From Pelagisphaera sp964404745 (GTDB taxonomy: Bacteria > Verrucomicrobiota > Verrucomicrobiia > Opitutales > Opitutaceae), in assembly GCA_964404745.1 (NCBI GenBank), contig CAYOLG010000007.1, forward strand, positions 1 to 64,000: a DNA stretch of 64,000 nucleotides. The letters are read 5' to 3'. The position numbers and the translations under genes are program-made. The notes under the pieces were generated by a model. It was given only the letters and a program-made list of their open reading frames with translations, ran no database searches and was not told where the DNA came from. The first letter of the stretch is position 1. Every line of letters begins with the position of its first letter. Below, one piece after another: positions 9,483 through 18,784 of this stretch.

Positions 9483-9542
9483 GTCCTGCGCTGCAGGAGC
9501 AGAATCTCGCTTTGCGAGAGCAGGATCAATTCTATCAGCTAG

Positions 9543-9564
9543 GGTCGACTATCTCTAGTCGACC
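9543..9564. repeat. Perfect 9-base inverted repeat
   Basis: GGTCGACTA at 9543-9551 and TAGTCGACC at 9556-9564 are perfect complements around a 4-base loop. It lies upstream of the minus-strand sulfatase and downstream of the DUF1501 gene. There is no T-run, so a terminator role is uncertain. Confidence 0.5.
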
Positions 9565-9607
9565 GCATTTGCGCGGTTTCACTTTATAAGCAGCCCTGCC
9601 TTTCTAA

Positions 9608-11056
9608 CTACCCGATCAGTTCTGGGATAACTTGGCCGCCGAATTGGGACATTTGTTTGAAGCGGCCGCCATGGAAATAGGTGAGCTTGTTGTCGTCCAA
9701 ACCGAGAAGACTGAGCAAAGTGACATGTACGTCCCGAATGTGATGAGCGGTTTGCACCGCTTCCGATCCGATTTCGTCCGTAGCCCCCACCGTATGGCCT
9801 GCGTTAACGCCTCCGCCGGCAAACCACATGGTCATGGCTCGGGAATTATGGTCTCGGCCGTATGCGGCGCCGCCATCGCGAACGCCGTTGTCGGGGCTGC
9901 GCCCGAACTCCCCGCACCAAATGATAAGGGTTTCATCGAGGAGTCCGCGTTGCTTCAGATCGGTGATGAGTCCGGCGATGGGCTTATCGATGCTTTTGAT
10001 GCGAGACCCATGGGCTCGTTCGATAAAGTCGTGGGAGTCCCACCCAGCATTGTAGGCTTGTATGAAGCGAACGCCTTTTTCGACAAGCCGCCTTGCCAAG
10101 AGCAGTTTGCGGCCAAATGGATCCGTTTCATCGTCTCCAATACCGTACATCTCTTTGGTTTTTTCGTCTTCCTGATCGATATCGAGAATGCCAGGAACCT
10201 GCATCTGCATACGGAAGGCCAGTTCGTAGTTCTCGATCCGGGCTTGCAGATCGTCCTGCCAAGGATGCTCTTCTAGATGGTCGTGATTGAAGCGGCTAAG
10301 CAAATTCAGATTCTCGCGTTGGTGTTCGGCCGTTATTCCCTTAGGTGGCTTCAAGTCCAAAATCGGAGAGCCTTTAGGCCGCAAAGGTGTTCCTTGGTAA
10401 TGGGCTGGCAAGTAGCCATTTCCCCAATTAGGGGCCCCGCCTTGCGGATAGGAAAGTTCAGGAAGAACGATGAAGCCTGGGAGATCCTGGTTTTCGGAAC
10501 CGAGTCCGTAGGTGACCCAGGAACCCATGGCTGGATCGCCTCCGAATCGGTTGCCGGTATTCACTTGGAAGAGAGCAGTCGGGTGGTTGACCGAGTCCAC
10601 TTGGCAGCCGCGGTAGAAGCAAATGTCGTCGGCAACGCCTGCCAAGTGTTGCCAGGGCTCGGTCATCCAAGCTCCCGACTTGCCGACTTGCCGGGCTTTC
10701 CAGGGGCTTTGCACATAGTATCGAGTGCCGCTTTCCATAGCGGATTTGGCTTCTCCGCTGCGGGTAAACTTTTTCAGGTGCAGATCGTTTAGAGCGGGTT
10801 TGGGGTCGAAGGTATCGATGTGGCTGGGGCCACCTTCCATCATCAAAAAGATGCAATTCTTGGCCTTTTGGGAAAGGTGCGGTTTCTTGACCGATAAGGG
10901 TCCTGCTGAGCCGGCTGCGGCGAGTTCTTGAGGCAGCAGGCTAGCGAGAGCGATACTGCCTAAACTGCTGCCCATGCCATAAAGGAAGTCCCGGCGGTTG
11001 AGGGATTTGGCAACAGAGATGTTTTGCTGGATTTCTCGCTGTATCTTCTTTTTCAT
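9608..11056 (-). CDS. Tat-exported DUF1501 protein
   Basis: A 482-residue DUF1501 protein. Residues 20-50 form a Tat signal (NRRDFL followed by a hydrophobic segment ending in AAA). The body shows the DUF1501 marks: a MMEGGPSHIDTFDPKP block near residue 72, a 'W-H' block (YNAGWDSHDF) and the late C-terminal GEFGRSPDN-GRDHN blocks. The family belongs to the alkaline phosphatase superfamily; its reaction is not established. It lies just downstream of, and on the same strand as, a PSD1-cytochrome gene. That pairing is very common in Planctomycetota and Verrucomicrobiota and suggests the two work together. Confidence 0.9.
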   Translation of the reverse strand: MKKKIQREIQQNISVAKSLNRRDFLYGMGSSLGSIALASLLPQELAAAGSAGPLSVKKPHLSQKAKNCIFLMMEGGPSHIDTFDPKPALNDLHLKKFTRSGEAKSAMESGTRYYVQSPWKARQVGKSGAWMTEPWQHLAGVADDICFYRGCQVDSVNHPTALFQVNTGNRFGGDPAMGSWVTYGLGSENQDLPGFIVLPELSYPQGGAPNWGNGYLPAHYQGTPLRPKGSPILDLKPPKGITAEHQRENLNLLSRFNHDHLEEHPWQDDLQARIENYELAFRMQMQVPGILDIDQEDEKTKEMYGIGDDETDPFGRKLLLARRLVEKGVRFIQAYNAGWDSHDFIERAHGSRIKSIDKPIAGLITDLKQRGLLDETLIIWCGEFGRSPDNGVRDGGAAYGRDHNSRAMTMWFAGGGVNAGHTVGATDEIGSEAVQTAHHIRDVHVTLLSLLGLDDNKLTYFHGGRFKQMSQFGGQVIPELIG

Positions 11057-11090
11057 TACGCTTGGGAAAATTTTTACAATTTTCTCATTG

Positions 11091-11153
11091 GTAGGGAGGG
11101 CCGGCTCGGTCCTCCATCTCTAGTTCTCGGAGGTTCGAGCCGATCCTCCCTAC
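11091..11153. repeat. Paired GTAG-headed hairpins (BIME-like)
   Basis: Two inverted copies of a GTAG-plus-hairpin unit. The left unit is GTAG followed by GGAGGGCCG-GCT-CGGTCCTCC; the right unit is its imperfect complement ending in CTAC. Each unit can fold alone, and the pair can fold together. The same family occurs at 15917-15979 and, as a single unit, at 17148-17171. This layout matches bacterial REP/BIME elements. Confidence 0.8.
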
Positions 11154-11159
11154 CTTTTC

Positions 11160-13988
11160 TCAATACACATAAATAAATTCATTGCTATTAAAGACGACGA
11201 GGCAAAGATCGGCAAGGGCTCGGGTCTCCGCATCGACCTCGGCAAAGGTCGGATCCGGAGTGTAATCATCGAAGCCGAAAAGAACTTCTGTGAAAGTGAA
11301 TGGGGCTCCGGACATTTCCTCTACAGCGGAACGCTCGACTTCGCGGGGGAATTCTCTCGGTTCGAATTCCAGATCCTCATGTCGTTTCTCCATGCTCTTC
11401 CAGTGATCCAGGCTGAGCTTAATCTCTTCCCGGTCCGGGGTGCGGCTATAGGCCCGCTGAAAAAGGTCTTCAACAGCTTTTTTTCGGTTCCTGTTTTTAT
11501 CCAAAAGATCGATGGCCGTGGCCACTGAGCGATTCAGCGAATCATCGCTGTTGAACAAACTGAATACCTGTGGCGTGACCGTGGAGCTCTGGCGAACTTC
11601 ACAGGATTCGTCTGGGCTGGGCTGGTTGAAGACCTCCATGAACGGATTGCGCAGCCCTCGAATCTTTTTGGCGTAAATAGATCGCCGGTTGCGTAGCTCA
11701 GGCGTGGGGGCGGGTTCGTAAGAAGCGGCGTAGGAACCCATTACCTGCCGAGGTTGCAGGGCGACATCCATGTTGATCTCTGGACGGGCTGGCAGGCCGC
11801 CAATCGAGTCGCTCAGCTCGCCAGAAACATAGAGTATGCTATCTCTGACTTCCTCGGCGCTTAAGCGCCGGTGACGGAATACGGCGTATGAGTTGCCGAG
11901 CGGATCCCTTTCTGTGACTAGGTCTCGGTTTGGGTGTTCAGTCGATCGGCGATACGCTTCCGAAGTCATGATAAAGCGGTGCAGCTCTTTGATAGACCAG
12001 TCGTTTTCCAGGAACCAGGTCGCCAGGTAGTCGAGCAACTCAGGATGGGTCGGCTTGCCTCCCATAGCCCCAAAGTTATTGGGCGTGTTCACGATTCCCC
12101 GACCAAAGTGGTGATTCCAAACGCGGTTGGTGATGGATCGCGGTACGAGCGTGTTTTCCGGGCTAGCCAGCCATTTGGCGAAAGCGAGACGACGACCTTC
12201 AGGAGAATCTGGGATACTATTCCAGGGCGTGGCCTCAATGGTGTCGTTCGAGCCGGGCAGGGCGCTCATGACCCCGGGGGTGACTTCTTCGCCGCGGTTG
12301 AAGGGATCCCCTCCAACGAGAATGCGCATTTTGCCCACGGGGCCACCGCTGGATGGATCCTTGGGCATCGCCAGCATGGAGCCAGACCTGACTTCCTTTT
12401 CCGGAGGGGGACCGCTGTAGACGGACATAGCGTACGGTTCGAACTTTTTCATTTCGAAGGTTGTACGATTAACGTTCTTGTCGCCCACCTTCATGATTCC
12501 CAGTTCTTCGAGGCTTAGACCATGATTCCGTGGAGGCAATTGGTCATCGGGAACGCCTTGTTTCGCGAGTTCGCGCCGCGTACCCACGGGGACTCCATTT
12601 TCACGACACCACTCCTCGGTGGCTTTTCGTGATTTTTCGCGCAGTTCGCTGCGCATCTTATCAAAATACTGGATACGCTTTTCCATGACTGCCTTCTCTG
12701 TGTAGTCCACGAGATCCTCGTAAGGCTGGAAAGGCACGGTTCGATCGGCGAATTGGGTCGAATCGAAAACTGCCTGCATCCGGTAGTAGTCTTTAGTGGG
12801 GATGGGGTCGAATTTGTGATCGTGGCACCGGGCGCACTGGAGCGGGTGGGAAAGAAATGTCTGACCCACACTATCCGTAACGTCGTCGAGAAATTGCTGG
12901 CGGGTGATCCGGGCCACGGACATGCTGGTGTGTTCCCACGGGCCCATTCGCAGGAAGCCTGTTGCGAAAATCATTTCTGGGTTTTCTGGATCCCATTCGT
13001 CCCCCGCAATCTGCTCGATGGCGAACTGGTCGAAGGGCTTATCTTCATTGAATGAGCGAATCACGTAGTCGCGATAACGCCAAGCGTGCGTGCGCTCGTA
13101 GTCGTTGGAAAAGCCCGACGAGTCGGCGTAGCGCACGACATCTAGCCAGTGACGTCCCCACTGCTCCCCGTAGCGCTGATCCGCTAGCAGCCGATCGATC
13201 ACATCCTTGAAGGCCACCAAATCGGAACGCTTGTCGTTGACGAAGGCCTCGACCTCTTGCGGTGTGGGGGGCAGGCCGACCAGATCGAAAGTGGCTCGGC
13301 GGATCAGGGTGCGGCGATCGGTCATCGGCGCGGCTGGAATGTCTTTTAGCTCAAGCTGGTAGTCGATAAAGGCGTCGATGGGGTGTTCGGCTTCGATTTT
13401 CGTTTCTGGTACCGCTGGGTTGGCGATCGGCTGGTAAGCCCATAGGTCTTCCTCCTTGTACCGGCGATTGGCCCAATCCTTAGAAAGCGCGCCACTCGTT
13501 TGGACGATAACCCCTTCCGCATGCTTGTCGCTAATCGCGGCCACTAGATCGTCATTCGGCCAGGGAGCGCCTTCCTCGATCCAATCCCGAATAGACCAGA
13601 TTTGTTCCTCCGTGAGACGGTCGTTTTCCTTTGGAGGCATCTCATAGTCAGGATCTTCCCAGCGGATGGCCTCCATCATAAAGCTAAACTCGGCATCGCC
13701 GGGAATGAGGACATCGTCGAACGACTCGCCACCTTTAAGCAGCCTTTCGCGGGTCGTCATATCGAGGCCACCTTCGACTTCGTCCGGATCATCGCCGTGG
13801 CAAGAAAAGCACTTGTTGGCCAGGATCGGCTTAACGTCTAAGGCGAAGAGCATCTCGCCCTTGGAGTATGCTTCTTCGCTGTGGGCTGCAAAGCTGGACA
13901 GGATGGTGGCGATCAAACCCGTACGGAGACCAAGTTTGACAGTGTTGCCCAAAGCGGATTTGGGCGACTTAAATTGTGAGCAATGCAT
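11160..13988 (-). CDS. PSD1 / planctomycete cytochrome C protein (DUF1549-DUF1553)
   Basis: A 942-residue exported protein when started at the ATG at 13988; the frame is open a further 28 codons but those look non-coding. A hydrophobic export segment (residues 18-36) precedes a haem-binding Cys60-Phe-Ser-Cys63-His64. The PSCyt1 domain is followed by PSCyt2 (DUF1549, near residues 200-410, including a second CARCH motif) and PSD1 (DUF1553, near residues 600-900). The family is specific to the Planctomycetota-Verrucomicrobiota group and probably works in periplasmic electron transfer linked to polymer breakdown, but its reaction is unproven. It is followed by the DUF1501 gene. Confidence 0.92.
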   Translation of the reverse strand: MHCSQFKSPKSALGNTVKLGLRTGLIATILSSFAAHSEEAYSKGEMLFALDVKPILANKCFSCHGDDPDEVEGGLDMTTRERLLKGGESFDDVLIPGDAEFSFMMEAIRWEDPDYEMPPKENDRLTEEQIWSIRDWIEEGAPWPNDDLVAAISDKHAEGVIVQTSGALSKDWANRRYKEEDLWAYQPIANPAVPETKIEAEHPIDAFIDYQLELKDIPAAPMTDRRTLIRRATFDLVGLPPTPQEVEAFVNDKRSDLVAFKDVIDRLLADQRYGEQWGRHWLDVVRYADSSGFSNDYERTHAWRYRDYVIRSFNEDKPFDQFAIEQIAGDEWDPENPEMIFATGFLRMGPWEHTSMSVARITRQQFLDDVTDSVGQTFLSHPLQCARCHDHKFDPIPTKDYYRMQAVFDSTQFADRTVPFQPYEDLVDYTEKAVMEKRIQYFDKMRSELREKSRKATEEWCRENGVPVGTRRELAKQGVPDDQLPPRNHGLSLEELGIMKVGDKNVNRTTFEMKKFEPYAMSVYSGPPPEKEVRSGSMLAMPKDPSSGGPVGKMRILVGGDPFNRGEEVTPGVMSALPGSNDTIEATPWNSIPDSPEGRRLAFAKWLASPENTLVPRSITNRVWNHHFGRGIVNTPNNFGAMGGKPTHPELLDYLATWFLENDWSIKELHRFIMTSEAYRRSTEHPNRDLVTERDPLGNSYAVFRHRRLSAEEVRDSILYVSGELSDSIGGLPARPEINMDVALQPRQVMGSYAASYEPAPTPELRNRRSIYAKKIRGLRNPFMEVFNQPSPDESCEVRQSSTVTPQVFSLFNSDDSLNRSVATAIDLLDKNRNRKKAVEDLFQRAYSRTPDREEIKLSLDHWKSMEKRHEDLEFEPREFPREVERSAVEEMSGAPFTFTEVLFGFDDYTPDPTFAEVDAETRALADLCLVVFNSNEFIYVY

Positions 13989-14205
13989 CGTCACGAGAGG
14001 TAGTGAAATAAGTTTGTTAGAAACGGTATTGCGCCTGGCAGGAATCCTGGCAAGGCGATTGCGAACCGCCACCCTGCCGAATTAACCTCCCTGGTTGCGT
14101 ATTGGACGCAATTTTGAGCTTTGAAGGGTTTTTGCCGAGTCGATCGATGGAGGTTTGAAAAGATTTATTGATGCCTTCGATCAGAGTTTATTAGTTTACC
14201 GGTCT

Positions 14206-15870
14206 ATGCGTTTACCTTTCGTTTCCCTCTTTCTTGGCCTGTTGTGCCTTCTTGCCGGTCTGTCCAGCGCAGACAATCGCCCGAATGTGCTGATAATTCT
14301 CGTTGATGACCTCGGCTACTCGGATCTCGGCTTTCAAGGTGGAGAAATTGATACCCCGCACATCGACCGACTGGCCAACGACGGATTGACCTTCACTCAG
14401 TTCTATAATGCTGCCCGCTGTGGCCCGACCCGCGCGAGCATCATGACGGGGCTCTATAGTCACCAGGTAGGGGTTTACGAACTCGAGCCCGTGGAACCAG
14501 ACAACAATATCTTTTTGTCCGAGCTACTGGGAGACAACGGATACGCGACCTACATGTCGGGCAAGTGGCACTTGGGAAACACGCCTGAAAAATTGCCGCC
14601 GGCTCGAGGATTTCACCATTCTTACGCTTACCAGGGGTGTTGTGGCGACTATTGGCAGCCACCGCTTTACGTTTTGGAATCTCCTGAAGTCGAGCCTATC
14701 CACTATGGCGAAGGCGAGTTCCATGCCACCGATGCGACCACGGACTACGCGGTCAAGTTTCTCCAGCATCATCAGAAGAGCGAAGCAGATACCCCCTTCT
14801 TCCTCTATTTGGCCTATCAGGCGCCTCATTCGCCTATCCAAGCGCCGAAGCATCTAATCGACAAGTATGTCTCCCGCTACGAAATTGGCTGGGACAAAAT
14901 TCGCGAAGCTCGTTGGAAAGCGATGAAGGAAAAAGGCTGGTTCAAGCAGTACGATTCTGTTCCTCCTTTTTCCGACTCGCCCCCTTGGCATGACGAGCAC
15001 GCTCAACCCACCCCGATTCGGAAGTGGAAATCCTTGAGCAAGGAAGAGAAGGCGGACAACGCGCGGCGCATGGCAACCTATGCGGCGATGGTCGACCAGG
15101 TGGACCAGGGAGTAGGCAAAACGCTTGCCCAGCTAGAGAAAATGGGAGAGCTGGATGATACGCTGATACTATTCCTTTCCGATAATGGAGCGAATTACGA
15201 AGGGGGGCCAAACGGAAATGACGGACCCCTGAGAGGGAAGACTCTCGCCAACATGGGGCAGCCAGGAACCAAGCATCATGTGGGTTCGCAATGGGCCGCG
15301 CTGAGCAATACGCCACTTCGTCTGTATAAGCATTTCAATCACGAAGGCGGGATTCTGACGCCTTTCATTGCCTATTGGCCAAAGGGAATCAAACGGTCGG
15401 GAGAAGAGGAAAGGCAACGCGGGCATGTTATCGACTTTATGTCGACCATTGTGGAGCTGGCGGACATCGAGTACCCCGATACGTTTGCCGGAAATAAAAT
15501 CCTGCCGATGGAAGGCGTTAGCCTGATGCCCGCGTTCAGAGGCGAGAAAATCGAAGATCGCGCCCTTTTCTTCGAACACGAGGCAAATCGTGCCCTTTTC
15601 AAGGGTGACTATAAACTCGTATCCAAAAACTTTACCTCTTTGGATGGACAGACTCATCACGACTGGGAGCTGTACAATATCGTCGAAGATCCGTTGGAGC
15701 AGAATGACATCGCCTCGCAGCACTATTACGATATGGTTATTCCGCTTGCTCGTGAATGGCACCAGTGGGCGACACGGACTGACGCGATCGTCGGGTACGA
15801 AAAATGGATGCTTAAATTGCAATATTACTGGCAGACAGGATTGCGCACCTACCTCAACGACGCGTTTTAG
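14206..15870 (+). CDS. Secreted arylsulfatase
   Basis: A 554-residue sulfatase with a clear Sec signal (residues 1-22, FVSLFLGLLCLLAG core). Metal ligands Asp34-Asp35 lie in LVDDLGYSD and the formylglycine site is Cys72-Gly-Pro-Thr-Arg76. Further family blocks are GKWHLG near 128 and LFLSDNGANYEGG near 325. The ATG at 14206 is preferred to an upstream TTG at 14155 because the signal peptide begins there. The long insert and arylsulfatase-A-like C-terminus fit enzymes that desulfate carbohydrates. It is transcribed divergently from the PSD1-cytochrome gene, with about 217 bases between the starts for promoters. Confidence 0.93.
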   Translation: MRLPFVSLFLGLLCLLAGLSSADNRPNVLIILVDDLGYSDLGFQGGEIDTPHIDRLANDGLTFTQFYNAARCGPTRASIMTGLYSHQVGVYELEPVEPDNNIFLSELLGDNGYATYMSGKWHLGNTPEKLPPARGFHHSYAYQGCCGDYWQPPLYVLESPEVEPIHYGEGEFHATDATTDYAVKFLQHHQKSEADTPFFLYLAYQAPHSPIQAPKHLIDKYVSRYEIGWDKIREARWKAMKEKGWFKQYDSVPPFSDSPPWHDEHAQPTPIRKWKSLSKEEKADNARRMATYAAMVDQVDQGVGKTLAQLEKMGELDDTLILFLSDNGANYEGGPNGNDGPLRGKTLANMGQPGTKHHVGSQWAALSNTPLRLYKHFNHEGGILTPFIAYWPKGIKRSGEEERQRGHVIDFMSTIVELADIEYPDTFAGNKILPMEGVSLMPAFRGEKIEDRALFFEHEANRALFKGDYKLVSKNFTSLDGQTHHDWELYNIVEDPLEQNDIASQHYYDMVIPLAREWHQWATRTDAIVGYEKWMLKLQYYWQTGLRTYLNDAF

Positions 15871-15916
15871 CGAGGGAGGACAGGCATCCTGCCTGTTTAT
15901 TCGCTTCGGCTTTTTG

Positions 15917-15979
15917 GTAGGGAGGACCGTCTCGGTCCTCCGTCTTCGAGTTTCGGAGGATCGAGACGATCCTCCCTAC
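15917..15979. repeat. Paired GTAG-headed hairpins (BIME-like)
   Basis: The left unit is GTAG followed by GGAGGACCG-TCT-CGGTCCTCC, a perfect 9-base hairpin. The right unit is the inverted partner GGAGGATCG-AGA-CGATCCTCC followed by CTAC, also perfect. The two arms differ at only two of 26 positions, and those two changes are compensatory within each hairpin. This is the cleanest copy of the family in the window. Confidence 0.88.
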
Positions 15980-16131
15980 CTTTGGAATGTCTCGGGGCTC
16001 TTGAAGGGCATAGCCTTTAGGGCGTAGACGATTGCCCCTGGAATCTTGATGTATAGAAACAGGCCCGTCGTCGCTCGCTGAGCTATGCCGGTTACAACTG
16101 GAAGTCAGTGCTACCTTATTCACATTCAATT

Positions 16132-16193
16132 TAGGGGCGGTTTCACGCCCCGATTCATTGCGATGTTCCAATCGCGGCGTAAAGCCGCTCCTA
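16132..16193. repeat. Inverted repeat, TAGGAGCGGCTTTACGCCGC family
   Basis: Arms of 23 bases at 16132-16154 and 16171-16193 match at 19 positions. The right arm, read on the minus strand, starts GTAG and contains a GCGGC/GCCGC hairpin; the left arm has a GGGCG/CGCCC hairpin. It therefore has the same GTAG-plus-hairpin layout as the element 150 bases upstream but a different stem sequence. Confidence 0.8.
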
Positions 16194-16253
16194 CATTTTG
16201 GCTCAGAGGCGAATCTGAGTTGAATTCTGGATGAAGCCATCTACCGTGATCGC

Positions 16254-17045
16254 ATGTCTAAAGAGGATAATTTGAAGCGATTTTTCCGATCGGACGGGAA
16301 GACGGTGATTCTTCCCATCGATCATGGAACCGTTATTCCCATTGAAGGCCTTTTGAGGAAGCCGGAGGAATTGATTGTGGAAGTCGACGAGCACGTTGAC
16401 GGATATGTGGTCAACTATGGTGTGGCAGCCGCCTGCTCGGACGCGTTGTCAAATAGCGGCATATGCCTGAGGACCGACGGCTATAAGCCAACGTATCCGG
16501 GGAATCCAGACGATGGATCTTACTTGATGTATTCGGTTGAAGATGCTGCGGCTCTGGGGGCGCATGCTATGATGAATATGCTTTATCTGCACCATCGAAA
16601 AGAGTCAGAAAACTTTCGGGAGTGCGCTGGCATCATCAGCGAGGGACGCGAGTATGGCATACCGGTGATCCTGGAAGCCCTGCCTTTCAATATTGGGCGA
16701 CCTAAGGATTACACGGTCGAGAATATAGGCTTTGCCGTCCGTCTGGCTGCCGAACTCGGCGCGGATGTAGTCAAGACAGCTTACCCGACTGATGGCTCGA
16801 TTGACGACTTTAAATCCATTGTCGAAACGGCGATCGTTCCCGTTGTGGTGCTTGGGGGGGCGGCGATGGGAGACGACCCGGCATTGCTGAGAATGGTCAA
16901 GGACTCCATAGACGCGGGAGCGAGTGGAATAGCCATTGGCCGCAATGTCTGGCAGCACAGTAATCCAGGAGCCATGGCTGCGGCGATGGCGGCAATCGTT
17001 CATGGCGGGGATGGGGTAGATACTGCACTGAAGCTGCTTCAGTAA
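16254..17045 (+). CDS. Class I aldolase (DeoC/FbaB/LsrF-like)
   Basis: A 263-residue cytoplasmic TIM-barrel aldolase. Visible marks are LPIDHGTVIP near residues 20-29, the probable Schiff-base Lys174 in DVVKTAYP, and the phosphate-binding C-terminal blocks VLGGAA and GIAIGRNVWQ. The combination fits the class I fructose-bisphosphate aldolase FbaB / LsrF group, which splits phosphorylated keto-sugars. In this context a deoxy- or sugar-phosphate from polysaccharide breakdown is likely, but the substrate is not readable. The gene stands between two intergenic repeat regions with the dehydrogenase at 17380 on the same strand. Confidence 0.85.
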   Translation: MSKEDNLKRFFRSDGKTVILPIDHGTVIPIEGLLRKPEELIVEVDEHVDGYVVNYGVAAACSDALSNSGICLRTDGYKPTYPGNPDDGSYLMYSVEDAAALGAHAMMNMLYLHHRKESENFRECAGIISEGREYGIPVILEALPFNIGRPKDYTVENIGFAVRLAAELGADVVKTAYPTDGSIDDFKSIVETAIVPVVVLGGAAMGDDPALLRMVKDSIDAGASGIAIGRNVWQHSNPGAMAAAMAAIVHGGDGVDTALKLLQ

Positions 17046-17379
17046 CGCTGGATTAAGTAGCGAAGCGATTTAGCCCGCGCAAGTTAATCTCCCGTTTTTG
17101 AACGTGGAGTAAGTGTTACAATAGTAAGGTTAGGGGCTGTAGCGAGGGTAGCGAGGACCGGTTCGGTCCTCATTATCAATATGCGAGGTAACAGTTTTCT
17201 CCCCGGCAGTCGGATGTGCTACAACGGGCAAGTTTTTCGGTTTATCAGACCGAATGCGAATGAAAAAGGTCGCGTTGCCAAAAATTAAGCCATTTCGCAA
17301 GTGTCATAACTCAGGGATTGATTCGCCACGGGAGTGTCTCTAGCTTTCGCGTTTCTACCCTGAAGCGTTTCCCCTTACT
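17046..17379. other. Intergenic region with single hairpin
   Basis: This 334-base gap contains one GTAG-headed hairpin (17148-17171) and otherwise nothing that I recognise. The end of the gap should carry the promoter of the dehydrogenase gene. Confidence 0.6.
17148..17171 (+). repeat. Single GTAG-headed hairpin
   Basis: GTAG at 17148-17151, one base, then a perfect 8-base stem GAGGACCG / CGGTCCTC around GTT. It matches one arm of the paired elements at 11091 and 15917 but lacks a clear inverted partner, so it looks like a solitary REP-like unit. Confidence 0.7.
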
Positions 17380-18282
17380 ATGAGTAAATCGATTGGTTTT
17401 GTCGGAGTCGGCCGAATGGGGGCCAACATGGCTCGCCATTTGAAATTCGATTGCAGATACACGGTATCGGCAGTTTACGATATCAATCAGGATGTGGCGG
17501 TGGAGTTGGCGAATGAGCTAGGCTGTAAAGCCTGCCAGACCTTGGCTCAAGTTACATCGCTGTCTGATGTCATCATAACCGTGGTAACCGACGATGCCGC
17601 GATGCGAGCAATCTATCTTGAGGGTGGAGACACTTTGCTCGAGGGAGCCAGCGGAAAGACCTTCATTAATTGCGCCACGCTCTCGCCGGCAATCCACCGG
17701 GAAGTGGCGGCTGCTTCACGCGCTGCCGGTGCGAAGATTTTGGAAGCCTGTATGGCGTCGAGTATCAGCCATGCCCGCGAGGGCAATCTCTATCTCATGG
17801 TGTCCGGGGAGAGCGAAGCCTTCGATGCGAATCGGCAGCTCTTAGAAGATCTCAGCATTAAATTGCGATTCATCGAGGGCGGTCCCGGTAAAGCGGCGGA
17901 AGTTAAAGCCCTGGTGAACATGGTAATGAATATCAACACTGCTGGTTTGGCGGAAGGGCTCGGGCTAGCCAAGGCCTTGGGGCACGATTTGCAGATGATC
18001 TGCGAAGTGTTTTCTCAGACAGGAGCCAATTCACGCGTGCTGGAAACGGATGCTGAAGATATGATAGCTCGCGAACACGATTGCTGGTTCTCGGCCTCTC
18101 ATGCGGCGAAGGACTCGGGAATCGCCAAAACGATTGCCGAGGAAAACGGCCTTAGATTACCCGTCAATGACGCGACCAAAGCTCAATATGACTTGATGAC
18201 CGAAGCGGGACTGGGGGAATTGGATAAATCGGGAATAGCTGAGCTCACTTTCCCAGGCCGTCACGAGTTTACAAATACATAG
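17380..18282 (+). CDS. NAD(P)-dependent 3-hydroxyisobutyrate dehydrogenase-like enzyme
   Basis: A 300-residue beta-hydroxyacid dehydrogenase. The N-terminal nucleotide-binding motif is GFVGVGRMG (residues 6-14), and the catalytic lysine is Lys176 in GGPGKAAEVKALVN. The family includes 3-hydroxyisobutyrate, tartronate-semialdehyde and 2-hydroxy-3-oxopropionate reductases. The gene lies between an aldolase and a DUF5069 gene. A role in reducing a semialdehyde made by an aldolase is reasonable, but is inference. Confidence 0.87.
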   Translation: MSKSIGFVGVGRMGANMARHLKFDCRYTVSAVYDINQDVAVELANELGCKACQTLAQVTSLSDVIITVVTDDAAMRAIYLEGGDTLLEGASGKTFINCATLSPAIHREVAAASRAAGAKILEACMASSISHAREGNLYLMVSGESEAFDANRQLLEDLSIKLRFIEGGPGKAAEVKALVNMVMNINTAGLAEGLGLAKALGHDLQMICEVFSQTGANSRVLETDAEDMIAREHDCWFSASHAAKDSGIAKTIAEENGLRLPVNDATKAQYDLMTEAGLGELDKSGIAELTFPGRHEFTNT

Positions 18283-18323
18283 ATCTGGCTAATTTTTCTA
18301 ACTAACCAATAACTAATAAGATT

Positions 18324-18761
18324 ATGGGCAATATAGCACCGGTGATAAGCTCAGGGGTGGCAGGGCCTCTAGGCGTGCTTAACCTCCCTCGTTTCTGGCA
18401 GAAAATGTCGCTAGGCGCTGTTGGCAAACTTCACGATGACTATCCTGCATGCGGGGTAGGCTACGATCAAATGACGCTGAACGCGCTTGGCCTGGGTAGG
18501 GAAGCGACGCTGAGCTATATTAGCGAGAACAAGCCCAGCTACTTCGAATTTGAAGCTTGGGTGAAGGAGAATATGAAACCCGACGCCGATATCGCTGCTC
18601 ATAACGACGCGGTTTCCGGATACATCCATGACAATGCCACGAGAGCGGAGATCTTTGGCGCCCCTGGTTTGACTGACGACACCTGCTCGGCTAGAGACGC
18701 AGTCAACTTGAACAACGCTGACGACTGGACTATTTTCCACCAGCAGGAAATTGTCGGCTGA
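18324..18761 (+). CDS. DUF5069-like protein
   Basis: A 145-residue cytoplasmic protein that resembles DUF5069. The match is seen in LPRFWQKMSLGAVGKLHDDY, the aspartate and leucine pattern after it (YDQMTLNALGLG) and the aromatic C-terminal helix (YFEFEAWVKENM). The family has no known function. It is 41 bases downstream of the dehydrogenase and followed by a strong terminator, so the two genes probably form one short transcript. Confidence 0.7.
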   Translation: MGNIAPVISSGVAGPLGVLNLPRFWQKMSLGAVGKLHDDYPACGVGYDQMTLNALGLGREATLSYISENKPSYFEFEAWVKENMKPDADIAAHNDAVSGYIHDNATRAEIFGAPGLTDDTCSARDAVNLNNADDWTIFHQQEIVG

Positions 18762-18784
18762 TATTGATTGATCTTTTTGAATTG

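Larger units (their letters stand above)
15871..16253. other. Intergenic region with two repeat elements
   Basis: This 383-base gap between the arylsulfatase and the aldolase holds two separate inverted-repeat elements (15917-15979 and 16132-16193) from different families. No gene was recognised. Any promoter for the aldolase would lie in the last 60 bases. Confidence 0.7.

Noticed and set aside
9632..10276. 214-residue plus-strand open frame
   Set aside because: It is antisense to the DUF1501 gene, whose sense frame carries clear conserved motifs. No motif or start signal supports the antisense frame.
15169..15822. 217-residue minus-strand open frame
   Set aside because: It is fully antisense to the arylsulfatase C-terminal half and has no recognisable domain.
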